From the NCBI GenBank assembly GCA_902812445.1, contig CADDZF010000001.1, positions 1 through 64,000 on the forward strand: a DNA stretch of 64,000 bases, read 5' to 3'. The notes under the pieces are model-generated. The model saw only the letters and a list, made by a program, of their open reading frames with translations, searched no databases and was not told the origin of the DNA. Origin of the DNA: Methylococcaceae bacterium (GTDB lineage: Bacteria > Pseudomonadota > Gammaproteobacteria > Methylococcales > Methylococcaceae). The position numbers and the translations under genes were made by a program. This document shows positions 18,601-26,748 of the stretch, piece by piece. Numbering within the stretch: position 1 is the stretch's first letter; each line of letters begins with the position of its first letter.

Positions 18601-19092
18601 GTCGGCGACGGCGAAGTGACCGTCCTGCAGTACTACGCGGCGGAGCAACAGCCGCGGGGCGCTTCGAGCGGATTCGGGCGGCGGCTTTGATGTCGATAGA
18701 GAATCAGCGAGTGCGGCCAGGTTCACGCGGCCGTCGGGCGCGATGTCGAGCAGCACGGAAGGCCGCTCCAGACGAATTTCCTTGAAAGTCCATGCCCACC
18801 GCCACAGGCTCTCCAGTTCGAAGTCCAGGAACAGCCGCTTGAACCCCCCAAGCGGACGGCCGTCCGCTTCCTTGAGATCGAAGTCGTTCGCTTCGAACTG
18901 CAGCAGAAACGGATTGCAGCGGACATCGCCGATCGAAGCGTGACGCTTGAGCTGCTGCTCAGCGTAGCCCGGAACGTAGTGGGCCACCAGATAGGGCACG
19001 AGGAAAAAGCCTGCCAGCGCGTAGGCCGCGAGCAACACCGCCGCGATGATGAAGATCTTGCTCTTGACTATCCTCAGCAGCCGGGACGGCAT
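15646..19092 (-). CDS. DUF748/AsmA-like giant envelope protein
   Basis: 1148 residues starting at the ATG at 19092, which is preceded by TGAGGAG with good spacing; the frame extends upstream to 19242 without support. An N-terminal membrane anchor (IFIIAAVLLAAYALAGFFLV) is followed by a long periplasmic region of repeated AsmA/TamB-like beta segments (for example YVARFTTLQLAGGKASSEGR). A C-terminal stretch, ILFESGSAELAPPEQEKLKK, resembles an OmpA-like motif. AsmA-like proteins are thought to bridge the envelope and move phospholipids. No specific role for this one is known to me. It is monocistronic. Confidence 0.85.
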   Translation of the reverse strand: MPSRLLRIVKSKIFIIAAVLLAAYALAGFFLVPYLVAHYVPGYAEQQLKRHASIGDVRCNPFLLQFEANDFDLKEADGRPLGGFKRLFLDFELESLWRWAWTFKEIRLERPSVLLDIAPDGRVNLAALADSLSTSKPPPESARSAPRLLLRRVVLQDGHFAVADRASRTPGEATLQPINLELENVSTLNDQRAPYLLTAQLAGGGHFAWDGEISLEPLHSAGKFELTGLTPAALWSLVQSRFELMEPEGTLDAQAGYELAHTDQGMRLLLKDLGVTAKGITLAQPGAAEPMLRLDALRLLEGRLDLASREAAFGALEIGPGQLRIDVDERGAINWQKLTRGAPAPAAQKTSAAPGAPWKLSLSALRIADLGLHYQDASRGAPIRLDIGKLALDLALALETQPAGAVGTLSDGKLTLSDIALAERDNAAPLIALQTLEASNVRIDLAARDVEAGRLALEGGSIHAERDPDGRIRLLDSLRPAPDASQQKRAAPKSGAPAGAKPWSLALDAAELQNVALAAVDHSMEPAAAVNLLARRIAVTDIRSDHKTAMGFKAAIDFKSGGTISTEGRMGADAKSITGDFKGVALDLSPLKPYVARFTTLQLAGGKASSEGRFAYQHEESGPRVRYDGALGITNLLLKEARTGERFLAWRSLSVSGMRFSLDPDRLDIARVRVLAPGAKIVVYRDRSVNLAKIMKPQAAGGNKPRTPAKPVTSRQPRAKRGSGGARFPVNIQQVRLEKGEVDFADLSLVLPFATRVWDVKGSTSGIASAPAGRTKLQFEGRVDDYGLAKASGSLQPLRPKSFTDITVVFRNVEMSRLSPYSATFAGRKIASGKLNLDLEYKIDKSQLAGQNKVMLEKFTLGERVEAPNALDLPLDLAIALLTDAQGKIDIAVPVSGNVDQPEFSYGKVIWNAFTTLIRRAVTAPFRALGGLFGGGEEPSVDAILFESGSAELAPPEQEKLKKVADALKQRPQLRLVVLGRFDEKLDAQALREEHVRQALAARLGIKAAAGEDAGPVGFDDAKTQRAMEALLTARSGPEAVVAFKTEYEKSTGHEAQRVNPALALIGRASPDTAFYQALFERLTELEPLAQGELTRLAESRAKVMLNALSALGIEPARLATGGPAAAERSDGKRVASALQLEALESGG

Positions 19093-19773
19093 GGGGTACT
19101 CCTCAGGGTGTTTCTTTGGCGCCGGCGAGCGGGCTAATCCAGAAAGCAGGCGGTGGCGAAATTTTCGCGGTCTATCCGGCGCTGCATTATGCGTTGCCAC
19201 AGGCGCCGCGTTCAAGCCCACGGTTTCATCAGGCATGGCCATGACAGCCTGGCAAAGGGCAAACTGCGGCTCAGAAACCCGGACGGTTCAATTCATCTCC
19301 ACGCTTTTTCAGCGATATTGGCAAGCCTCCGCAGTATCCGCATAATAGTACCGCGATGTTCACGTGATGAGATCGCACAGCGCGCCGGCCTTGCCCGCCC
19401 GCTGGCTAACCGAGCGAGGTCTTCATCCGATGATACGGATCGCTCCATCGCGCCGCGGCGCGACCTTTTTTCCCGGCTGACGACACGGAATGGCCCGCCC
19501 GGTGCCAACGGTCGGCTCAGTGCCCAAACCGCCATTGAACAGCAGGCTGGCCGGTCACCACGGTGGGTCGAATCGTACTATGGCGTGCACCTGCCGGAAT
19601 CGACGGCGTCCCTCTCTGCGGCGGGCAGCTTTCGTGCAAGATTCGGCTCTTGAGCATAAGATGCTTTTTTAAGCTTTCATGGGGACAAACGCCAATTCCC
19701 TGGCCGATTTTTGGGAAGCGCCGCCGTGAAATGATAAACTTTTATTATTTTTAACCGTGAGAAGTGCGTTTCT
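19093..19773. other. Gene-free intergenic region (681 bp)
   Basis: This region separates the divergent DUF748 and gcvR genes. Several short frames are open on both strands, but none has a recognisable domain or good ribosome-binding site. A weak 5-bp hairpin (AGCAT/ATGCT) followed by six T residues lies near 19653-19671 on the plus strand. The last 60 bases before gcvR are AT-rich, as expected for a promoter. Nothing else could be supported. Confidence 0.5.
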
Positions 19774-20298
19774 ATGCAGCTAGTCATCACCGTTGTAGGA
19801 GAGGACCGCCCTGAACTGATCGTGGAATTGACCCGGGCGATCAAGGATTGCAAATGCAGCATCCTGGAAACCCGAATGACGGAGCTCGGACGCGAATTCG
19901 CGGCTCACCTACTCGTGGATGGCAACTGGAACTACATCGTCAAGCTGGAAAACACTCTGGAAACGCTGGTGGCCCGGTTCAATCTCAAAATTCATACCTA
20001 TCGCGGTCAGGAAAAGGAAGACCTGGACAATCCGGTGCCGTATGCGGTCGATATTCTGGCCACCGATCAGATCGATAACATCCATGAGCTAGCGAGTTTT
20101 TTTGCCGGGCACAACATCAAGATCCTCGATCTGAGCACCAGCCGCTACCCCGCGCCATACAGCGGCACGCCTTTATTCTCTGCCCATCTCGTCGTCAAAA
20201 TTCCGGCAGGCACCAAAATCGTTTCCCTTCGCGATGAGTTTCTGGAGTTCTGCGACCATCAGAACCTCGACGCCATACTGGAGCCGATCAAGCGTTGA
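19774..20298 (+). CDS. gcvR: Glycine cleavage system transcriptional repressor, ACT-domain protein
   Basis: GcvR binds glycine through ACT domains and antagonises the activator GcvA by protein-protein contact. The 174-residue protein has two ACT modules, residues ~1-70 (LVITVVGEDRPELIVELTRA) and ~90-172 (VDILATDQIDNIHELASFFA), and no DNA-binding domain, as in E. coli. It is followed 16 bases later by a broken bcp, preserving the widespread gcvR-bcp order, with dapA-bamC nearby on the other strand. Confidence 0.88.
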   Translation: MQLVITVVGEDRPELIVELTRAIKDCKCSILETRMTELGREFAAHLLVDGNWNYIVKLENTLETLVARFNLKIHTYRGQEKEDLDNPVPYAVDILATDQIDNIHELASFFAGHNIKILDLSTSRYPAPYSGTPLFSAHLVVKIPAGTKIVSLRDEFLEFCDHQNLDAILEPIKR

Positions 20299-20314
20299 GC
20301 ACTCGGGACTTTTT

Positions 20315-20638
20315 ATGAGCGCGATGCTTCCGGAGTCGGCCGTTCCGGATTTCGCGGCAGCGGCTACGGGAAACCCGCTTGTCCCGCTCGCCGACCTCGA
20401 GAGGAATAACGCCGTCCTTTACGGTTACCCCAAGGATAATACGCCGGGCTGCGCCCAGAGGCCGGGCATCTCGCGCGATAGTCTCAAAAGCCGTGAACGC
20501 TTCAAGAAAAAATTCAACCCTGCGTTCGACTTGATCGCGGATGGAGATGAAATCCTGTGCAATCTTTTCGGCGTCATCGAAACAAGAACGTCTACGGCAA
20601 GCGGGTACGCGGCATCGAGCGCAGCACGTTTCTATTAA
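20315..20638 (+). pseudogene. bcp: Broken bcp (thiol peroxidase, AhpC/TSA family)
   Basis: The frame starts like Bcp, with DFAAAATGNPLVPLADLE, then YPKDNTPGC including the peroxidatic Cys. It then jumps directly to ISRDSLKSRERFKKKF, so about 25 residues that normally intervene are missing. After CNLFGVIE the homology continues in another frame (KNVYGKRVRGIERSTFL), showing a frameshift near 20580. The remaining ~40 C-terminal codons are absent. Homology stops exactly where the repeat at 20632 begins. Two lesions plus truncation make this a pseudogene. Confidence 0.85.
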
Positions 20639-20785
20639 CCCGGCCCTTAAATAGGCCGGGTTAATCCGGGTCAGGGAGTCGAAAGCGAGGCGCCAAGCCG
20701 CGTGAGCCAAGGCTGGGCGTGTACCGACCTTGGCGATGGCCGGAAATACCAGGAGGGTATTTTCTGGCCGGAATAATAATCGATA
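20632..20785 (-). repeat. MITE-like dispersed repeat, copy 1
   Basis: About 150 bases that recur in the opposite orientation at 56093-56246 with roughly 75-80% identity by eye. Reading inward, the two ends are TATTAACCCGGCC and TATTATTCCGGCC, imperfect terminal inverted repeats with TA at the edges. Each end can also fold into its own hairpin (TTAACCCGGCC/GGCCGGGTTAA with an 8-base loop, and GGCCGGAAATACC with a near-complement). No ORF with a known domain is inside. It abuts the truncated bcp. The remaining ~215 bases to phoH show nothing recognisable. Confidence 0.75.
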
Positions 20786-21002
20786 AACGCGGAATACTGG
20801 TTCGCCAGTGGCGCGAGGACGCCGGCAAAGGCCATTGCGAATAGGTTTTCCCGACGCTGCGCGAGCAGGCGAAATAAGCCCTTCAATGCCGGGTGTCAGC
20901 ACGAGCCGATGAACGGTTCGCAGAGCAATGGCACAGCGCGTGCTCGAAGGCGCAGGATCATCCACATCGAGCCCTTCACAGCTATTTGACAACTGAAGCC
21001 GC

Positions 21003-22418
21003 ATGGAAAACAACAATAGTTCTGATAAAAGACTTTTCGTTCTCGACACCAACGTTTTGATACACGACCCATCTGCGCTGTTCCGCTTTCAGGAGCACGA
21101 CGTCTACGTTCCCATGATCGTCTTGGAAGAGCTGGACCACTTGAAAAAAGGCGTTTCGGAAGTGGCCCGCAATGTTCGCCAGGCCAGCCGGTTTTTCGAT
21201 GATTTGATCCGTCACGCCGATCTTCATGCCATCGATAACGGCATTCCGTTGCCGCACATTCAGGATGCCGCCCGTCAGCATCAACAGGGCACCGGCCGCC
21301 TGTTCTTCGAGGTGCGCCGCATGAAATCACTGCTGCCCGAAAGCCTGCCGGGCGACAGGCCGGACAATTCCATCCTCGGCACGGTGCTCGCGCTATCCAA
21401 GGAACATCCGTCGATCCAGGTGATACTGGTATCAAAGGACATCAATTTGCGTATCAAGGCCTCGGTCCTCGGCATCCGGGCGGAGGATTATTACAGCGAC
21501 CAGGTGCTCGACGATATCGACCTGTTATACAGTGGCGCCAGCGAGCTGCCGGTCAGTTTCTGGGAGACCCACGGCAACAAGATGGAATCCTGGAAAGAGC
21601 ACGGTCGCACTTTCTACAAGGTCTCCGGCCCTTTGGTGCAGGAGTGGCACGCGAATCAATTTCTCTATCTGGGGGATGAATCGCAGTTCGAGGCGATCGT
21701 CCGAAAAATCGACCAGAGTGAAGCCGTCATCGAACTCGCGCGCGATTTCAGGTCTCCGCAGCACAGTGTATGGGGGATACAGGCCCGCAACCGCGAACAA
21801 AACTTCGCTTTCAACGTGCTGCTGGACCCGGAAATCGATTTCGTCACCCTGCTCGGCACCGCAGGCACCGGGAAAACGCTGCTCACCCTCGCCGCCGGCC
21901 TGACCTTGGCGGTCGAACAGAAACTCTACAAAGAGATCGTCATGACGCGGGAAACCATACCGCTCGGCGAAGATATCGGCTTCCTGCCCGGCTCGGAAGA
22001 AGAAAAAATGACACCCTGGATGGGCGCTCTGCTGGATAACCTGGAGCTCCTCGGCAGTCATGAAGACGCGAGCACCTGGGAACGAGCGGCGACCAATAAC
22101 TTGATGCTCAACCGAATCAAGGTCAGATCGCTCGGCTTCATGCGTGGGCGCACCTTTCTCAACCGCTACATCATTCTGGACGAAGCGCAGAATCTGACGT
22201 CTAAGCAGATGAAAACCCTCATTACCCGCGCGGGACCCGGCAGCAAGATAGTCTGTCTCGGCAATATCGCCCAGATCGATACGCCTTATCTCACTGGCAC
22301 CACATCCGGTCTGACTTACGCCGTTGACCGCTTCAAAGTCTGGCCTTACGGCGCGCACATCACCCTGCGTCGCGGCGAGCGCTCGCGGCTGGCCGATTAC
22401 GCGGCGGAAAATCTGTGA
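21003..22418 (+). CDS. PhoH-like ATPase with N-terminal PIN domain
   Basis: 471 residues. The N-terminal PIN-type ribonuclease domain (RLFVLDTNVLIHDP; MIVLEELDHLKKG; LVSKDINLRIKA) is followed by a PhoH-type ATPase. Walker A is VTLLGTAGTGKTLL (about residue 285) and Walker B is YIILDEAQNLT. PIN-PhoH proteins (YlaK/PhoH2 type) are proposed RNA helicase-nucleases; the specific target is unknown. It is convergent with the AI-2E permease gene, with a 33-base gap. Confidence 0.92.
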   Translation: MENNNSSDKRLFVLDTNVLIHDPSALFRFQEHDVYVPMIVLEELDHLKKGVSEVARNVRQASRFFDDLIRHADLHAIDNGIPLPHIQDAARQHQQGTGRLFFEVRRMKSLLPESLPGDRPDNSILGTVLALSKEHPSIQVILVSKDINLRIKASVLGIRAEDYYSDQVLDDIDLLYSGASELPVSFWETHGNKMESWKEHGRTFYKVSGPLVQEWHANQFLYLGDESQFEAIVRKIDQSEAVIELARDFRSPQHSVWGIQARNREQNFAFNVLLDPEIDFVTLLGTAGTGKTLLTLAAGLTLAVEQKLYKEIVMTRETIPLGEDIGFLPGSEEEKMTPWMGALLDNLELLGSHEDASTWERAATNNLMLNRIKVRSLGFMRGRTFLNRYIILDEAQNLTSKQMKTLITRAGPGSKIVCLGNIAQIDTPYLTGTTSGLTYAVDRFKVWPYGAHITLRRGERSRLADYAAENL

Positions 22419-22451
22419 GGCAGCGCCGAAGCTAGCGTTCGATCACTGACT

Positions 22452-23528
22452 TCAGGCCGCAAGGCCATCTTCATCCTGTTGTCCCACCGTCCTCGGCCAG
22501 GCCGTCAGGACGGCCTTCACCAGCGTCGCCAGGGGAATTGCGAAAAATACCCCCCAGAAGCCCCATACGCCGCCAAAAAAAAGCACCGCCACGATGATGG
22601 CGACCGGATGTAGGTTGACCGCCTCGGAAAACAGTAGCGGCACCAGCAATACGCCGTCCAGCATCTGGATGATGGTGTAGGCCAGCAGCAGATAGTAAAA
22701 ACTCTCGTTCAGTCCCCACTGAAAATAAGCCACGAACATGACCGGGAAAGTAACCAGGGTAGCGCCGACGTAGGGGATAAGCACCGAAAGTCCGATCAAG
22801 ACCGACAGCAGCAGCGCATAGTTGATGCCCAGCAGCGAAAAGGTGATGTAACTCACGACCAGCACAATAATGATCTCAAAAAACTTGCCCCGGATATAGT
22901 TGCCGATCTGCACGTCGACTTCCCGCCAGACCTGCGTGGGAAGGTGCCGCTCCCGCGGCAGGTACTGGCTGATCCAGTCAATGATCCTGGTCTTGTCCTT
23001 CAGGAAGAAGAACACCAACATGGGCACCAGAACCAGGTACACGATGACGGTAAAGAAGCCGACCAGCGATGAGTAGGAATACGTCAGCATCGACTGGGCG
23101 TAGGCGAATAGCTCGCGTCGTATCACGGCCATCACTTCGTAGATCTGCGCCTCGGTAATGAAAGTCGGATACTGCTCCGGCAGTTTCATCACCAGTTCCT
23201 GTCCGCGGTTGACCATGCTCGGAAGCTGCAGCATGAACTGTGCGGTCTGCTGATACAGCAGCGGCAGAAGAGCAACCAGAATGAACAGCACGAAGCAGAG
23301 GAAGAGGATGAAGACGATGACGACCATGCCGAGGCGGGGCATTTTTCGGCGCTCGCCGAACGATACCAGGCTGTCCAGGAGATAGGCGATGACGGCGGCG
23401 GCGAACACCGGCGCCAGCCTATTTCCCAAGGTCATAATGATCACGAAACCGACGGCCAGCAGGATAGTCAGAGAGATGGCCTGGGAATTAGGCAGAATCC
23501 GCTTAATCCAGGCGCGTATCAGCTGCAT
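22452..23528 (-). CDS. AI-2E family (PerM-like) membrane permease
   Basis: 358 residues with about eight hydrophobic segments. It begins with two close helices (AISLTILLAVGFVIIMTLGN; FAAAVIAYLLDSLVSF), has a long amphipathic loop, and contains the characteristic YVGATLVTFPVMFVA and SEAVNLHPVAIIVAVL stretches. The family includes TqsA (AI-2 export) and sodium/proton antiporters, so the substrate cannot be assigned. A PerM homologue near bcp/gcvR/dapA is common in gammaproteobacteria. The start at 23528 is supported by an upstream GAG-containing site. Confidence 0.88.
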   Translation of the reverse strand: MQLIRAWIKRILPNSQAISLTILLAVGFVIIMTLGNRLAPVFAAAVIAYLLDSLVSFGERRKMPRLGMVVIVFILFLCFVLFILVALLPLLYQQTAQFMLQLPSMVNRGQELVMKLPEQYPTFITEAQIYEVMAVIRRELFAYAQSMLTYSYSSLVGFFTVIVYLVLVPMLVFFFLKDKTRIIDWISQYLPRERHLPTQVWREVDVQIGNYIRGKFFEIIIVLVVSYITFSLLGINYALLLSVLIGLSVLIPYVGATLVTFPVMFVAYFQWGLNESFYYLLLAYTIIQMLDGVLLVPLLFSEAVNLHPVAIIVAVLFFGGVWGFWGVFFAIPLATLVKAVLTAWPRTVGQQDEDGLAA

Positions 23529-23658
23529 CCTTTGATCTCATGGTATTAGACGCTTTTATTATTAGGCGTCCCATCATACCGCAAACGGATTCTGCGGATC
23601 ATGCCGCAATGCCCAGGTTGGTCTGAAGGCGTTAGGTAGCGGGCGATTTCTGCACACG

Positions 23659-23678
23659 CTATCCACAGGTTTCCCACA
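23659..23678 (+). promoter_or_regulatory. Tandem DnaA-box-like sites upstream of nrdA
   Basis: CTATCCACA (23659-23667, one mismatch to TTATCCACA) and TTTCCCACA (23670-23678, two mismatches) lie in tandem 11 bases apart. They are just upstream of the nrdA promoter. In E. coli, DnaA binds paired boxes upstream of nrdAB and couples dNTP supply to replication, so the placement is meaningful. Confidence 0.5.
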
Positions 23679-23684
23679 GGTAAT

Positions 23685-23732
23685 ACACATGATATTGGGC
23701 TTGACTATACCTATAACCACAGTGTATGGTGT
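23685..23732 (+). promoter_or_regulatory. NrdR-type box pair overlapping the nrdA promoter
   Basis: Two 16-base sites, 23685-23700 and 23717-23732, each match about 12 of 16 positions of the NrdR consensus acaCwAtATaTwGtgt. Their starts are 32 bases apart, the three-turn spacing typical of NrdR pairs. Between and within them are a -35 TTGACT (23701-23706) and a -10 TATGGT (23725-23730, 18-base spacer). ATP/dATP-loaded NrdR would therefore shut the promoter. Confidence 0.65.
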
Positions 23733-23783
23733 TTTCCGCGTTTTTAATGGACAGCCCGTTCAACCGCAGCGAGGAGAGAAATT

Positions 23784-26672
23784 ATGGAGACAGAATCCGT
23801 TGTATTCAGCAAACCCGCCGCTCCTGCCGCGACCGAAAAGGCTCCCGCGGCCAGCGATCTTCACGCCGTCGCTCCCGGTGAGATCCGCGTTATCCGGCGC
23901 AACGGCAAAGTCACCGCGTTCGATGCCAACAAGATCAATATCGCGATCACCAAGGCATTTCTCGCCGTCGAAGGCCACCACGCAGCGGCCAGCCGACGCA
24001 TCCACGACACCGCGGCCGAACTGGCGCGGCAGGTTGCCAAAGCGCTCACCCGCAGGCTGCCGACCGGCGGTACGATTCACATTGAGGACATCCAGGATCA
24101 GGTCGAACTCGCCCTCATGCGCGGCGGCCATCACAAAATCGCCCGCGCCTATGTGCTCTATCGCGAGGAACACGCCCGCCTGCGCGCCGAACAGGCCAAG
24201 CGGGAAATCCGCGATGAGACCGCCGGCATATTGCACGTTACGCTGCCCGACGGCAGCCGCAAACCGCTGGACGAAGCACGCCTGTACCGGCTGATCGAGG
24301 ACGCTTGCAGCGGGCTCTCCGATACCGGCAGCGCCTGGATCATCGAAGAAAGCCGGCGCAGCCTGTTCGATGGCGTACCGGAAAAAGACGTCATGCCGAC
24401 ACTCGTCATGGCCGCTCGCACCCGCATCGAGCAGGAACCCAATTATTCCTATGTCGCCGCGCGGCTGTTACTAGATGACCTGCGCCGTGAAGCGCTCAGC
24501 TTTCTAGGCAATGGCAAAGCGGAAGCGACTCAGGCCGAGATGAGCGAACGCTATGACGAATACTTTGCCGATTACATCAAGCGCGGTGCAGAACTGGAAC
24601 TGCTCGCGCCCGAGCTGACCCGTTTCGACCTGGCCAGGCTCGGTGCAGCACTCCGGCCTGAACGCGACTTGCAGTTCACCTACCTCGGCCTGCAAACCCT
24701 CTACGACCGTTATTTCATCCATTATCGCGGCGTCCGCTTCGAACTGCCGCAAGCGTTTTTCATGCGCGTTGCCATGGGGCTCGCGATCAACGAAATCGAC
24801 CGCGAAGCAAGAGCCATCGAATTCTATGACCTGCTGTCCCGCTTCGACTTCATGAATTCCACTCCGACTTTATTCAACGCCGGTACGTTGCGCCCACAGC
24901 TTTCCTCGTGTTACCTGACCACGGTCGCGGACGATCTCGACGGCATCTTCAGCGCGATCAAGGACGACGCCCTCCTCTCCAAATACGCCGGAGGCCTGGG
25001 CAACGACTGGACCCGCGTCCGCGCCATGGGTTCCCATATCAAGGGCACCAACGGCACCTCCCAGGGCGTGGTGCCTTTCCTAAAAGTGGCGAATGATACG
25101 GCGGTGGCGGTCAACCAGGGCGGAAAGCGCAAAGGCGCCCTATGCGCCTACCTGGAAAGCTGGCACCTGGACATCGAAGAATTCCTCGAACTGCGGAAAA
25201 ACACCGGCGACGATCGACGCCGCACGCACGACATGAACACGGCCAACTGGGTACCTGATCTGTTCATGAAGCGGGTCGCCGAAAATGGCCAGTGGACACT
25301 GTTCTCGCCCAGCGATGTACCCGATCTGCATGATCTCGTCGGTAAAGCCTTCGAGAAGCGCTACGTCGAATACGAAGAAAAAGTGGATCGTGGCGAAATC
25401 AAGTTGTGCAAACGTCTGCCGGCGATCCAGCTGTGGCGCAAGATGCTGTCCATGCTGTTCGAGACCGGCCATCCCTGGGTCGCCTTCAAGGACCCCTGCA
25501 ATCTCCGTTATACCAACCAGCACGTGGGCGTGGTGCATTCGTCCAATCTCTGTACGGAAATCACGCTGCATACCAGCGACAGCGAAATCGCCGTGTGCAA
25601 CTTGGGCTCGGTAAACCTGGCCACTCATATCACCGACACAGGCGCTCTGGATGCCGAAAAGCTCGCGAAAACGATCGCTACCGCCATGCGCATGCTGGAC
25701 AATGTCATCGACATCAACTACTACAGCGTATCGCAGGCGCGCCGTTCCAACCTGCGCCACCGGCCGGTGGGCCTCGGCATCATGGGCTTTCAGGATGCTC
25801 TCTACAAACTGCGCGTCCCCTACGCATCGGACGATGCCGTGGCATTCGCCGACCGCAGCATGGAGCTGGTCAGCTACCACGCCATCAAAGCTTCGACCGA
25901 TCTCGCCGACGAGCGTGGCCGTTACTCGACCTATGAGGGTTCCCTGTGGAGCCAGGGCGTCCTGCCCATCGATTCGATCGCCCGGCTGGAGGAGGCCAGA
26001 GGCGGCTACCTGGAGGTCGACCGCTCAACCACGCTCGATTGGGACGGCCTGCGCGAGCGGGTCAGGAGCGTCGGCATGCGTCATTCCAATACCCTGGCGA
26101 TCGCGCCTACGGCCACTATCTCCAACATCTGCGGCGTGACTCAGTCCATCGAGCCCACCTATCAAAATCTATTCGTCAAATCGAATCTGTCCGGCGAGTT
26201 CACCGTAGTCAACCCGTTCCTGGCGCAGGATCTCAAAAAGCGCGGTTTATGGGACGCCGTGATGATCAACGACCTCAAGTACTACGATGGTAGCGTACAG
26301 CGCATCGAGCGCATTCCGGACGAACTTAGGGCGCTCTACGCGACCGCCTTCGAGATCGACCCGCGCTGGCTGGTGGAAGCCGCTGCGCGCCGGCAGAAAT
26401 GGATCGATCAGGGCCAGTCGCTCAATCTCTATATGGCGGAACCGAACGGCAATAAACTGGACGCGCTATACAGGCTGGCCTGGGTACGTGGATTGAAGAC
26501 CACGTATTATCTGCGCTCCCTGGGCGCCACTCACGTCGAGAAAAGCACGCTAGCCGACGGCAAGCTGAACGCCGTCAAGACGGACCCGATCGATGATGCA
26601 ATCCCGATGACGGCATCGGCGGTTGCCGCACAGTGCTCGATTAAGGATCCGGAGTGCGAGGCATGTCAATAG
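23784..26672 (+). CDS. nrdA: Ribonucleoside-diphosphate reductase alpha chain (class Ia)
   Basis: The catalytic subunit that reduces NDPs to dNDPs. At 962 residues it is longer than E. coli NrdA (761). The extra length is an N-terminal region with two ATP-cone modules (~residues 34-135, IRVIRRNGKVTAFDANKINI; ~150-240, LHVTLPDGSRKPLDEARLYR), the allosteric activity sites. Catalytic features are SSCYLTT, the NLCTEITLHT loop and CNLGSVNL. The C-terminus carries the redox-relay pair in CSIKDPECEACQ. A GAGGAGAG ribosome-binding site precedes the ATG. Confidence 0.96.
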   Translation: METESVVFSKPAAPAATEKAPAASDLHAVAPGEIRVIRRNGKVTAFDANKINIAITKAFLAVEGHHAAASRRIHDTAAELARQVAKALTRRLPTGGTIHIEDIQDQVELALMRGGHHKIARAYVLYREEHARLRAEQAKREIRDETAGILHVTLPDGSRKPLDEARLYRLIEDACSGLSDTGSAWIIEESRRSLFDGVPEKDVMPTLVMAARTRIEQEPNYSYVAARLLLDDLRREALSFLGNGKAEATQAEMSERYDEYFADYIKRGAELELLAPELTRFDLARLGAALRPERDLQFTYLGLQTLYDRYFIHYRGVRFELPQAFFMRVAMGLAINEIDREARAIEFYDLLSRFDFMNSTPTLFNAGTLRPQLSSCYLTTVADDLDGIFSAIKDDALLSKYAGGLGNDWTRVRAMGSHIKGTNGTSQGVVPFLKVANDTAVAVNQGGKRKGALCAYLESWHLDIEEFLELRKNTGDDRRRTHDMNTANWVPDLFMKRVAENGQWTLFSPSDVPDLHDLVGKAFEKRYVEYEEKVDRGEIKLCKRLPAIQLWRKMLSMLFETGHPWVAFKDPCNLRYTNQHVGVVHSSNLCTEITLHTSDSEIAVCNLGSVNLATHITDTGALDAEKLAKTIATAMRMLDNVIDINYYSVSQARRSNLRHRPVGLGIMGFQDALYKLRVPYASDDAVAFADRSMELVSYHAIKASTDLADERGRYSTYEGSLWSQGVLPIDSIARLEEARGGYLEVDRSTTLDWDGLRERVRSVGMRHSNTLAIAPTATISNICGVTQSIEPTYQNLFVKSNLSGEFTVVNPFLAQDLKKRGLWDAVMINDLKYYDGSVQRIERIPDELRALYATAFEIDPRWLVEAAARRQKWIDQGQSLNLYMAEPNGNKLDALYRLAWVRGLKTTYYLRSLGATHVEKSTLADGKLNAVKTDPIDDAIPMTASAVAAQCSIKDPECEACQ

Positions 26673-26748
26673 CCGGCAAGGCGATAGGGGAAGCGCACCG
26701 CATTCCGCCAGCACCCCGGCCGGGTAATCGCAGAACGCCGCCTGGTAG

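Noticed and set aside
19153-19653. 166-codon frame in the gcvR/DUF748 intergenic region
   Set aside because: No ribosome-binding site, no domain, and amino-acid use typical of noncoding GC-rich DNA.
19653-19671. Terminator or sRNA end before gcvR
   Set aside because: The stem is only five base pairs, and there is no supported upstream transcript; noted only as weak.
20288-21052. 254-codon minus-strand frame across the bcp remnant and repeat
   Set aside because: Its only similarity to another frame (around PALAHAAWR) comes from the shared DNA repeat at 56093-56246, not from a protein family.
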